Shown: positions 38,100 through 44,746 of the stretch, one piece after another
Numbering within the stretch: position 1 is the stretch's first letter
Layout of the letters: each line of letters opens with the position of its first letter
Assembly: GCA_021813685.1 (NCBI GenBank)
Contig: JAKAJS010000051.1
Span: forward strand, 1-44,746
From: Deltaproteobacteria bacterium
Lineage (GTDB): Bacteria > Desulfobacterota > Syntrophobacteria > Syntrophobacterales > Syntrophobacteraceae
Length of the DNA: 44,746 nucleotides
Reading direction: 5' to 3'
Made by a program: the position numbers and the translations under genes
The notes under the pieces: model-generated
Database searches by the model: none
What the model saw: only the letters and a program-made list of their open reading frames with translations
Told to the model about the DNA's origin: nothing

Positions 38100-38522
38100 A
38101 TGCTCGATAAACGATCGCTGCATGTAAAGGTGCAGGAACATGCCGATTGCTTTGCCGACACGGACCTGCTCGCTGAAATGGCCGGACTGGTAAGAGAAAA
38201 GGACCCCGAGGAGGGCGCCCTGAAGTGGCTTGCCCTGGCCGTTTTGCATGGAATCGATAGAAACGCTGAATCGATTTCCCTTAGCCGTGATTCCGATGGG
38301 GCCGTCTCGGTAACCGCGAAGTACAGAAAAACCCAGCTGCCCGATCCTCCCGTAGCCATCGGCCGCAAAGTCTTCGATGTGGTAAGAGACATTACCCATA
38401 TCGAGGAAGACAAGGGGAAGTTGCCCGTTGTGATCGGCGTTCGCGACAGCAGCGTGGAACTGGAAATAAAGCTGGAGCGAAGCGGCAAAGGGGAGGAAGT
38501 CGTTTTGAAATTTCCCGATTAG
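38100..38522 (+). CDS. Conserved-looking hypothetical protein
   Basis: 140 residues, soluble, no recognised motif. The sequence alternates hydrophobic and charged residues (LLAEMAGLVREKDPEEGALK, then strands such as SVELEIKLERSGKGEEVV), suggesting an alpha/beta or beta-rich fold. The ATG at 38100 has a strong AAGGAGGGG 8 bases upstream; the open frame extends 39 codons further into the hairpin region and is not credible there. TATAGT precedes it (38060-38065) with no good -35. It is flanked by hairpins on both sides, so it is probably monocistronic. Confidence 0.7.
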   Translation: MLDKRSLHVKVQEHADCFADTDLLAEMAGLVREKDPEEGALKWLALAVLHGIDRNAESISLSRDSDGAVSVTAKYRKTQLPDPPVAIGRKVFDVVRDITHIEEDKGKLPVVIGVRDSSVELEIKLERSGKGEEVVLKFPD

Positions 38523-38536
38523 ATCGGATACCAATC

Positions 38537-38565
38537 AGGCAGTGCCGCATGGATCGACACTGCCT
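38537..38565 (+). terminator. Hairpin after the hypothetical gene
   Basis: AGGCAGTG (38537-38544) and CACTGCCT (38558-38565) form an exact 8-bp stem with a 13-base loop, 15 bases beyond the stop. The following CCCCGGTCTTTGC lacks a T run, so termination strength is uncertain. Confidence 0.45.
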
Positions 38566-38717
38566 CCCCGGTCTTTGCAACGTTTTGCAAGAGGCTCTCT
38601 CAAATTCTGAATTGTAACTGGTTTGAGAAGAGTATAGACTTTATACCGCCCGTAAGTTTGGGATACGGGGAAGTGTGGACCCGAAGGCACCCTTGAGCTG
38701 AAGACGGAGGTAAAGTC

Positions 38718-38828
38718 ATGGGCAAGAACATGGATGCGAAAAAAGATGAAAAAAAGAAGCCTGCCAAATCCATGAAGGAAAAAAAAGCTGACAAAAAGGC
38801 CAAGAAGATGGCAAGGGGCTCTGAATGA
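38718..38828 (+). CDS. 36-residue lysine-rich small protein
   Basis: Starts MGKNMDAKKDEKKKPAKSMK and ends KKMARGSE; 16 of 36 residues are Lys, the rest mostly Ala, Met, Asp and Glu, with no hydrophobic segment. The start has an excellent GGAGGT 7 bases upstream in an otherwise gene-free spacer, which argues for real translation. Composition is like small nucleic-acid-binding or ribosome-associated peptides, but I do not recognise a family. About 190 bases separate it from the gene before; the possible stem CTCAAA/TTTGAG lies near 38600-38636. Confidence 0.6.
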   Translation: MGKNMDAKKDEKKKPAKSMKEKKADKKAKKMARGSE

Positions 38829-38985
38829 TCCCGGCGCATCGCCGACCGCTGTTCTGACGTACCGTGCCCTTGTCTTTCCCCGCTCCGGTTGGTCCGAGGG
38901 CATACGCCCGCCGAGGCGGAGAGGTGCGCCTCATATCTCTCAATCCTTTTGTACAGTAATGCCGGGAAAATAGTGGTTCACCCGG

Positions 38986-39005
38986 GGGCGGGGTTTTTCC
39001 CGCCC
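38986..39005 (+). terminator. GC hairpin with T-rich loop
   Basis: GGGCGGG (38986-38992) pairs with CCCGCCC (38999-39005) around GTTTTT. It lies in the 370-base gene-free stretch 38829-39198 that also carries the inverted repeat at 39043. The T run is in the loop rather than after the stem, so it is only a possible terminator for the small lysine-rich gene. Confidence 0.35.
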
Positions 39006-39042
39006 GACGGCCAAGTGTAACTCTATTCTGACAGTGTGTAAT

Positions 39043-39065
39043 CTGGAAGGATACACTCCTTCCAG
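39043..39065. promoter_or_regulatory. Perfect inverted repeat upstream of the YeiH-type gene
   Basis: CTGGAAGG (39043-39050) and CCTTCCAG (39058-39065) are exact inverted copies with a 7-base spacer, 134 bases before the transporter start. CTGACA (39029-39034) precedes it, but the position 17 bases on has no good -10. It could be an operator or leader hairpin. Confidence 0.4.
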
Positions 39066-39198
39066 CCCACTCCAGTTTATCATGCCGAATATACGGAAAA
39101 ATCTTCTTTTCTCCCATGGCACCGAAGTTGCTCTTTCACGGCCCGGCGGTTGATTCATCGGCTTGGAGAACCGACCCGATTGTAGGAAGGAGGAGGGT

Positions 39199-40605
39199 AT
39201 GGCGAATCAGGCAAATCCCGGGCTGGAAGCGTCCGTAAAGGCCAAGGGGGGGGCGCCCCTCCCGATGGGGTGGCGGGAGCTCTACCTCAAGGAAGACTGG
39301 TGGGCGATCTATCTGGGAATCGGTCTCATGGTTCTCACTCTGATCTTTTTCTGGATGCACAGCAATGCCATAAAGCTCTTGTTCATCAATCCGGGAGGGG
39401 TTCACTGGACCTCGCCGGGTCAGTTGCTGACCCATTTTGAGCAAAACCTCACGCCGTACCTGCTTCAGTTCGCATTCTGGCTGGTTGTTTTCGGGATAAG
39501 CACGAGCATCATGGGGATCAGGCTTTCTCAATTCATCCCCGGCTTCACTTTTTTATATGCTCTTTCTGTCGCCATGTTTTCGATCAGCGGCTGGGCCAAT
39601 GCGGCCAGATATAATCTGGAGCCTCCGCTTGTGGCCCTCATATTCGGATTGATCCTGGCAAACGTCGTTCCGCTGCCTCGGTGGCTGGACGCGGGGTTCC
39701 GGGTGGAATACTTCATAAAGACCGGCATCGTGCTGCTGGGGGCAACATTTCCGATCACCCTGATTCTCACCGCCGGACCGGTCGCCCTGCTGCAGGCCAC
39801 CATCATTTCCGTTACGACCTGTCTGGTCATCTATTTCGTCGGGACCCGGTTTTTCGGACTCGATAAACGATTGGCTTCGGTGATCGGCGTAGGCGGCTCG
39901 GTCTGCGGCGTCTCGGCCTCCATGGCCATCGCCAGTTCGGTCAAGGCCAAAAAGGAAGACCTCTACACCTCGGTCACCCTGGTGGTGGTGTGGGCGCTGG
40001 TGATGATAATCGTTCTCCCGTTTGTCTCCAAAGCCCTGCACCTTGCCGCCGGGGTCGCCGGTGCCTGGATCGGCACCTCGGAGTTTGCCGACGCCGCAGG
40101 ATTTGCGGCCGCGAGCGCCTATGGAAAGATGGCGGGAAACGAAAACGCCGCCATACAGGGCTTTACTCTCATGAAGGTGATCGGCCGGGATATGTGGATA
40201 GGCATCTGGTCTTTCGTGTTCGCCATGATCGCCTGCCTGAAATGGGAAAAGGAAGAATGCGGGATGAGGCCGAGTGCCATGGAGGTCTGGTGGCGCTTTC
40301 CCAAATTCGTCATCGGCTTTTTTCTCGCTACCCTTCTCATGACCTCGGTCACCGCCGGGTTTTCCACAGAGGCATTCAACAGCATTGTGAAACCCGACCT
40401 GATTCAGCCGCTGGTTTCGATACGATCGTGGACCTTCATCTTCTGCTTTCTCAGCATCGGCCTCACCACCCGGTTCCGGGAACTCAAGGCGGCGGGCTGG
40501 AAGCCCTTTGGCGCCTTTACCATCGGGGTGGCTGTAAATGTCCTGCTGGGATTTTTTCTCTCCAATGTCGTGTTTGGCTCCTACTGGGCGGCGCTGGGAA
40601 AATAG
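39199..40605 (+). CDS. YeiH/UPF0324-family membrane transporter (putative sulfate exporter)
   Basis: 468 residues with about ten membrane helices. The family core includes LALIFGLILANVVPLP-like sequence (here VALIFGLILANVVPLPRW), FIKTGIVLLGATFPI, GVGGSVCGVSASMAIA and the inter-helix FAAASAYGKMAGNENAA region. E. coli YeiH is about 350 residues; the extra length here is an N-terminal extension with its own helix (WAIYLGIGLMVLTLIFFW) plus a longer cytoplasmic loop near residue 350. The start follows GGAAGGAGGAGGG. The sulfate-export name comes from automatic annotation of the family and is not firmly shown. Confidence 0.88.
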   Translation: MANQANPGLEASVKAKGGAPLPMGWRELYLKEDWWAIYLGIGLMVLTLIFFWMHSNAIKLLFINPGGVHWTSPGQLLTHFEQNLTPYLLQFAFWLVVFGISTSIMGIRLSQFIPGFTFLYALSVAMFSISGWANAARYNLEPPLVALIFGLILANVVPLPRWLDAGFRVEYFIKTGIVLLGATFPITLILTAGPVALLQATIISVTTCLVIYFVGTRFFGLDKRLASVIGVGGSVCGVSASMAIASSVKAKKEDLYTSVTLVVVWALVMIIVLPFVSKALHLAAGVAGAWIGTSEFADAAGFAAASAYGKMAGNENAAIQGFTLMKVIGRDMWIGIWSFVFAMIACLKWEKEECGMRPSAMEVWWRFPKFVIGFFLATLLMTSVTAGFSTEAFNSIVKPDLIQPLVSIRSWTFIFCFLSIGLTTRFRELKAAGWKPFGAFTIGVAVNVLLGFFLSNVVFGSYWAALGK

Positions 40606-40643
40606 CGGCTAGGGGCGCAGCCGGATTGCCAAGCCGTGAGCGC

Positions 40644-40660
40644 CGCCGCCTTTGGCGGCG
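40644..40660 (+). terminator. GC-rich hairpin after the transporter gene
   Basis: CGCCGCC and GGCGGCG form a 7-bp stem around TTT, 38 bases after the transporter stop. No T tract follows. It may end the transporter mRNA or belong to the leader of the Cys-rich gene at 40747. Confidence 0.35.
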
Positions 40661-40746
40661 GGGCCATCAGGATTATAGAGTCGGCCCTGTGGATGGGCCA
40701 GGCGACCCGGCAGGCGGTCCCACCGCCCACCGCCCGCGGAGTTTGT

Positions 40747-40962
40747 ATGGCGACATGTCTTCAGTGCAAACATTTCCGAAATTCCTCCGACTACCTGGAG
40801 GCCGCCTGCAAGGGGCTTACCGTTTTGAGTTCCGCCTATGCTTCGGTGCGAAGCGAAGACGGGATATGCGTGCTGCAGGACCTGTACCTTTCAGCCAACC
40901 AGTGCTGCAACCGGTTTGTCCCGGTCTTTTCGGCCGTTGCGCCCTCCCATCGGGACCGATAG
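40747..40962 (+). CDS. Small Cys-rich protein, possibly metal-binding
   Basis: 71 residues with six cysteines: Cys4, Cys7, Cys21, Cys41, Cys53 and Cys54. The opening ATCLQCKHFRNSSDYLEAAC has a CxxC pair like a zinc-ribbon half, and DGICVLQDLYLSANQCCNRF supplies the rest. The ATG is preceded by GCGGAG at 5 bases; the longer frame to 40636 runs through a GC hairpin and is rejected. I do not recognise a named family. It lies between the transporter and a membrane-anchored protein with no clear operon link. Confidence 0.6.
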   Translation: MATCLQCKHFRNSSDYLEAACKGLTVLSSAYASVRSEDGICVLQDLYLSANQCCNRFVPVFSAVAPSHRDR

Positions 40963-41135
40963 ATTTTCCCCCGGTTTTCCACGCTGCCATTTGTCAACTA
41001 AACTCCCTCAATAGTCGTCTTAATATCCGTAAATTGTCTATACTGTGGCAGGAGTAACATCACGGCTTCCCGGCCGCCGGGATGGGTTTTTCCGGTACGG
41101 CGGGGGGGGGCGATTCAGGGAAGGAGTGTGCGTTG

Positions 41136-41927
41136 GTGAATCGTAAGGCCATTGTGGGTGTTGGGGCGGCGCTTGTGGTTATCGGGCTTGCCGGTATAGG
41201 GCTGGAGCAAAGCGGAGTTATTTTTCCCCGGGCAAATCAGTTGCCTGCCGTCGCGCCCTCCGGGCCGCCTGCGGCCGGCGGGGCGCCGGCCCAAAGCGTG
41301 GGAACTCAGGGGTCGGAAAAGCCTGCCCCGATAGCGCCGCCTCTTGGGGCCGGAAGTGCGTCCAAAAGCGCTACTCCCGCGGTGACAGGCGCGACCGGGG
41401 CAGCGAAGGTTCGGCGCCCGCCTGTTGGAAAGCACCCTCTTGCCCATCCCGGGCAGGAAACACTGGCGAGAGGGACTGTACGCCACAGGGTTTCCAGTCC
41501 CCTTAATCCCGCAGCACCCGATCTTGCTGCACGAAGTCCCCGGTATAGCCGGCTCCAAAAGCCCGGAGCCTTTCCCCCCGGCCCGGACAGACGCTTTGCC
41601 CCCGGCCGGGTTGCCCCGTCTTCGATGCGTCCCGTCGTCATCAGGTTCACGTTCGATCCCTCCAGGGACCGGCCCTTTGATGTTGCTTCCGTGCACCTGG
41701 GCGACAGGGTACGGGTGAGTGTGCGGCGGGTCGGACAGGTGAGCCGGCGGGTCTATTTCACTTTTTCCAGGGGCCTTGATTCGCGCCGGGGTGCTCTCCT
41801 GGAGTTAAAAACCATGTATCCCTTTGAACCGCCCCGCTACTCTCGGGGGCGTCCCGGGTACTACGTCATCCGGGTGCGCATCTATCCGCACAACCGGTGG
41901 GGTATCCCGCCAAGGAGTCTGGTATGA
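41136..41927 (+). CDS. Membrane-anchored Pro/Ala-rich protein of unknown function
   Basis: 263 residues from GTG (a TTG three bases earlier fits AAGGAG slightly better). One N-terminal helix (about 5-25, IVGVGAALVVIGLAGIGL) anchors it; a low-complexity Pro, Ala and Gly-rich linker follows to about residue 115; the C-terminal region, from VVIRFTFDPSRDRPFDVASV to the end, is basic and looks folded, with alternating strands (RVRVSVRRVGQVSRRVYFTF). The stop overlaps the next ATG (ATGA). No known domain is recognised. It is the first gene of a two-gene unit. Confidence 0.65.
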   Translation: MNRKAIVGVGAALVVIGLAGIGLEQSGVIFPRANQLPAVAPSGPPAAGGAPAQSVGTQGSEKPAPIAPPLGAGSASKSATPAVTGATGAAKVRRPPVGKHPLAHPGQETLARGTVRHRVSSPLNPAAPDLAARSPRYSRLQKPGAFPPGPDRRFAPGRVAPSSMRPVVIRFTFDPSRDRPFDVASVHLGDRVRVSVRRVGQVSRRVYFTFSRGLDSRRGALLELKTMYPFEPPRYSRGRPGYYVIRVRIYPHNRWGIPPRSLV

Positions 41928-42250
41928 CAGGGCTGGGTCTGACCATCCTGTTTTCATGCATAATCATCGCCGGCGTGTGTCTGATCGCCTGTGGCGTCTT
42001 CCTGCGCCCCCGGTGTCGAAAAGACTCGGGTAAAGCCGAAGGGCTGCCCCTTGGCTTTTCCGATTCCCGCAGGCAACCCTTCGAACTTCTCGATCTCGAC
42101 ATGGGGCATGAAGGTCTTACTCATCGACAAAAGGAACGCTTCGATCCGGGCAGACATCGGCCCGAACCCCTCACGACCGGGAATGCACCGGCCGAAGCGG
42201 CGCCGATTGCCGGACAGGAAAATAAACCGATAAAAATCGATATTTCCTGA
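41924..42250 (+). CDS. Small single-helix membrane protein
   Basis: 108 residues with one N-terminal membrane helix (about 2-25: TGLGLTILFSCIIIAGVCLI) and a hydrophilic, Pro- and charge-rich tail. The ATG overlaps the stop of the upstream membrane-anchored gene as ATGA, and AAGGAG lies 6 bases before it, so the two are translationally coupled and probably act together. No family is recognised. Confidence 0.62.
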   Translation: MTGLGLTILFSCIIIAGVCLIACGVFLRPRCRKDSGKAEGLPLGFSDSRRQPFELLDLDMGHEGLTHRQKERFDPGRHRPEPLTTGNAPAEAAPIAGQENKPIKIDIS

Positions 42251-42288
42251 TTTTCGTTCTTATCCTTTTCGGCTTTGCGACCGATTAT

Positions 42289-42316
42289 TTGACTTGGGGT
42301 GTCAGCGTGATAAGAT
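42289..42316 (+). promoter_or_regulatory. Possible promoter of the S53 protease gene
   Basis: TTGACT (42289-42294, 5 of 6) and TAAGAT (42311-42316, 4 of 6) are 16 bases apart, about 100 bases before the protease start. Confidence 0.4.
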
Positions 42317-42415
42317 GGCGACCATCGTATGTCACCCAAAGGGTAGTTAATCAGTAGTTTCCAATCACTGAATAACATGACCTCTCGCAAGCCTCGCTCA
42401 CGGAGTCGAACAGGT

Positions 42416-44392
42416 ATGATGAAAAGACCTCTTATCGCTATTTGTGTCGCTGCATCCGCAATCGCCTGCCTGTCGGTCGGACCGGCAAACGCTTTTGCCG
42501 CCGGCAGCGCCGCCAGGGTGGTTCTTCATGGAAACGTAAGCCCCCGGGCAAAGGCCGAGTATGACGTGGGGCCCTCCAGCCCCTCCCATGTGATGAACCG
42601 GATGATCCTGCTTTTAAAGATGGATCCCCGAAAGAAGGCCCGGTTGGACCGACTGGTTGCCGAGCAGCACGACCCTTCCTCTGCCAACTATCACAAATGG
42701 CTTACTCCCGCGCAGTTCGGTCAAAAATTTGGAAGAACCCCCCAAGAGATCGCCACGGTGACTCATTGGCTCGTCTCCCGGGGCTTCACCATCGATTCGG
42801 TTTCCAAAAGCGGGACCAGGATAAGCTTTTCGGGCACGGCTGCCGATGTCAACCGCGCCTTCGATGCGAACATGCATGACTACCGGGTGAACGGCCATCT
42901 GCGTCACGCCAATTCCACCAACCCTTCGATTCCGAGTTTCCTGGCGAGCCTTGTGGCCGGTCCGGTCTCCCTCAGCTCCTTTCCCCGAAAGCCGGCCCAC
43001 ACCGCTTCCCGCCCTGTGAAGGTGGGCGGGACGGCGAAGCCCGGCTACACCGTGGGCGGTTCCGGCTCCGGGTATCTTTCCGGGGGCTATTATCTTTCCC
43101 CCGGGGATTTCGCCGCTGTCTATGATGTCAACGGCGTCTACAACATGGGGTATAACGGCAAAGGGATCACGATCGCCATCGTGGGCCAGACCGTTGCCGA
43201 CACCTCCATGTGGGCGAAGTTTCGCAGCACTTTCGGACTGTCTTCCAATGCCCCGAAAGTCATCATTGCGGGAGCAAGCGGCCAACTGGTCGACAGCGGG
43301 CAGGGCGATGAAGAAGAAAGCGATATCGACGTCGAGTGGGCGGGGGCGGTGGCGCCGGCAGCAACAATAGATTTTGTCAGCGCATCGGTAGGCGACGGCG
43401 GCATCGATACGGCTGCCCAATACGTCGTGGATAACAACGTCGCCCCCATAATGAGCCTCAGCTACGACCTTTGCGAGTCGGATCTGGGTGCCTCCGGAAA
43501 CCAGTTCTATGCAAGCCTGTGGGAACAGGCGGCCGCCGAGGGCATAACGGTCTTTGTCTCCTCGGGAGACAACGGCGCCTACGACTGCGTGGGCAGAAAC
43601 GGATACCCCAAGGGAACCCTGGCTGTAAACGGCATTGCCTCCACGCCCTACAACATCGCCGTGGGAGGTACTTCTCTCAGCAGTTCGTCTCAGTACTGGG
43701 GGACGACCAACAGCAGCACCGATGTTTCGGCCCTGAGCGCCATTCCCGCCCTGCCCGAAGCGGCCTGGAATGACTGGAGCACCTCGGGGGGCTGGTACGA
43801 GTGGGCCTCGGGAGGGGGGGCGTCCAACACCTACTCCAAGCCTTCCTGGCAAGCGTGCGCCGGTGTTCCCAACGACGGCCGCCGCGATCTTCCCGATCTT
43901 TCGCTCAATGCCGATTCCAACGGCGTTGGCTACCTGGTCTACACCTGCAATGACGACAGCTCCCAGTGCACCTCCAACTCCTACGGACTCTATGCCTTCG
44001 GCGGCACCTCGTGTGCCTCGCCCTCCTTTGCGGGCATCATGGCCCTGATCGAACAAAGTCTCACGGGGCGGCGGCAGGGCAACGCAAACTCGGTCTTCTA
44101 TCAGCTCGCCAATACCCAATATAGCGCAACCGGTGCGACAAACACGGTTTTTAACGACATCACCTCGGGGACCAACGGCTTTGTCGGCAACGGGACAAAC
44201 CTGCCGGGATTTTCCTGCACCTCCGCGTATGACCAGGTGACCGGGCTTGGTTCGATCGATGCCACCAACCTCGTTCTGGCCTATCAGCAGTTTAAGGGAG
44301 GTCAGGTAAATGGTACCAGTTCCGGATCGTCGACCAGGTCGTCGGGTTACGCTGGAATTGGTCCTGCGATTCAATTATTGCTACTGCAGTAA
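42416..44392 (+). CDS. Secreted S53 (sedolisin/kumamolisin-like) serine-carboxyl protease
   Basis: 658 residues. Residues about 1-28 are a signal peptide (KRPLIAICVAASAIACLSVG). A pro-kumamolisin propeptide follows (about 30-200: KWLTPAQFGQKFG, RGFTIDSVSKSGTRISFSG), then a Gly/Ser-rich linker and the catalytic domain. The S53 triad is visible: Glu301 and Asp305 in EEESDIDVEWAG and Ser532 in FGGTSCASPSFAGIMA; the oxyanion Asp385 is in SSGDNGAYDC. The C-terminal FNDITSGTNGF and DQVTGLGSID supply the usual calcium site. ATG at 42416 (ATGATG) has GGAG 10 bases upstream. Such enzymes are secreted and self-activate at acidic pH. A near-copy begins 66 bases after its stop. Confidence 0.93.
   Translation: MMKRPLIAICVAASAIACLSVGPANAFAAGSAARVVLHGNVSPRAKAEYDVGPSSPSHVMNRMILLLKMDPRKKARLDRLVAEQHDPSSANYHKWLTPAQFGQKFGRTPQEIATVTHWLVSRGFTIDSVSKSGTRISFSGTAADVNRAFDANMHDYRVNGHLRHANSTNPSIPSFLASLVAGPVSLSSFPRKPAHTASRPVKVGGTAKPGYTVGGSGSGYLSGGYYLSPGDFAAVYDVNGVYNMGYNGKGITIAIVGQTVADTSMWAKFRSTFGLSSNAPKVIIAGASGQLVDSGQGDEEESDIDVEWAGAVAPAATIDFVSASVGDGGIDTAAQYVVDNNVAPIMSLSYDLCESDLGASGNQFYASLWEQAAAEGITVFVSSGDNGAYDCVGRNGYPKGTLAVNGIASTPYNIAVGGTSLSSSSQYWGTTNSSTDVSALSAIPALPEAAWNDWSTSGGWYEWASGGGASNTYSKPSWQACAGVPNDGRRDLPDLSLNADSNGVGYLVYTCNDDSSQCTSNSYGLYAFGGTSCASPSFAGIMALIEQSLTGRRQGNANSVFYQLANTQYSATGATNTVFNDITSGTNGFVGNGTNLPGFSCTSAYDQVTGLGSIDATNLVLAYQQFKGGQVNGTSSGSSTRSSGYAGIGPAIQLLLLQ
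42514..42698 (+). repeat. Near-identical prodomain segment, copy 1 of the S53 duplication
   Basis: 185 bases that recur at 44562-44746 with a single mismatch, running up to the window edge, so the true length is longer. It encodes the start of the S53 propeptide. The flanking signal-peptide region is clearly less conserved. Confidence 0.9.
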
Positions 44393-44457
44393 ACCGGTTT
44401 TTTCAAAAAATCGATCCGCCGGCATCTCTCAAGCCAAACGCACGGAGCCCGATAATC

Positions 44458-44746
44458 ATGATAAAAAGATTGGTCACCGCTCTTGCCGTCGCACTCGCCT
44501 GCCTGTCGGTGGGACCGGCGAGCGCTTCTGCCGCCGGAAGCACCACCAACCAACAAAAAGGCAGGGTGGTTCTTCATGGAAACGTAAGCCCCCGGGCAAA
44601 GGCCGAGTATGACGTGGGGCCCTCCAGCCCGTCCCATGTGATGAACCGGATGATCCTGCTTTTAAAGATGGATCCCCGAAAGAAGGCCCGGTTGGACCGA
44701 CTGGTTGCCGAGCAGCACGACCCTTCCTCTGCCAACTATCACAAAT
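44458..44746 (+). CDS. Second S53 protease, 5' end only (cut by window edge)
   Basis: An open frame starting MIKRLVTALAVALACLSVGP, a signal peptide, then 44562-44746 encoding the same propeptide as the upstream protease. GGAGCCCGATAATC precedes the ATG as in the first copy. The spacer between the two genes (44393-44457) shows no terminator, so they may be cotranscribed. The catalytic domain lies beyond the window. Tandem duplication is certain for the part seen. Confidence 0.88.
   Translation, partial: MIKRLVTALAVALACLSVGPASASAAGSTTNQQKGRVVLHGNVSPRAKAEYDVGPSSPSHVMNRMILLLKMDPRKKARLDRLVAEQHDPSSANYHK

Overview
The window reads as chromosomal DNA of a GC-rich anaerobic Gram-negative bacterium. 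Gene content and protein style suggest Desulfobacterota (former Deltaproteobacteria), probably close to Syntrophobacterales. This is inferred from family knowledge (LuxR-type regulators with a long central region, a cyclic-2,3-diphosphoglycerate-synthetase-like GTPase beside carbamate kinase, alpha2beta2 GlyRS); there is no 16S rRNA or other decisive marker.

Layout. 1-8 kb: an iron-sulfur flavoprotein-like reductase (minus), then a plus-strand signalling block: small membrane protein, NarX-like histidine kinase, LuxR response regulator, a second LuxR-type regulator with a degenerate receiver, and a PAS histidine kinase. 7.9-8.2 kb: tRNA-Val and tRNA-Asp under a near-consensus promoter. 8.2-13.7 kb (minus): lon, clpX and a soluble histidine kinase. 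13.8-18.15 kb: an accessory cassette of two overlapping-operon P-loop ATPases, the second carrying winged-helix and TPR domains and broken by one in-frame stop codon. The cassette is bracketed by the 3' end of aroC and a 53-bp degenerate copy of that 3' end. 18.15-25 kb: aroC, then clpS-clpA-aat (an N-degron proteolysis locus), a cDPGS-like GTPase and carbamate kinase. 25-28.5 kb: a P-loop kinase-like gene, a Uma2 nuclease-fold gene, an L,D-transpeptidase-like protein and a serine beta-lactamase-like hydrolase. 28.5-37.9 kb: a pentose-phosphate operon (tkt-tal-zwf), murI, rpiB and glyQ-glyS. 37.9-44.7 kb: small and hypothetical genes (including a 36-residue lysine-rich protein and a Cys-rich protein), a YeiH-type transporter, a two-gene membrane-anchored pair, and two tandem secreted S53 (kumamolisin-like) proteases, the second cut by the window edge.

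How it fits together. Most of the window is housekeeping: protein quality control (Lon, ClpX, ClpA with ClpS and the Aat transferase; no clpP here), carbon metabolism, tRNA charging and envelope maintenance. The strongest accessory signal is the two-ATPase cassette at the aroC 3' end: duplicated target sequence, its own repeated CCAACA motifs upstream and an NTPase/wHTH/TPR architecture reminiscent of STAND-type sensors. Several spacers contain period-7 (heptamer) repeat arrays whose unit differs from site to site, and a 54-bp REP-like element flanks murI in inverted orientation.
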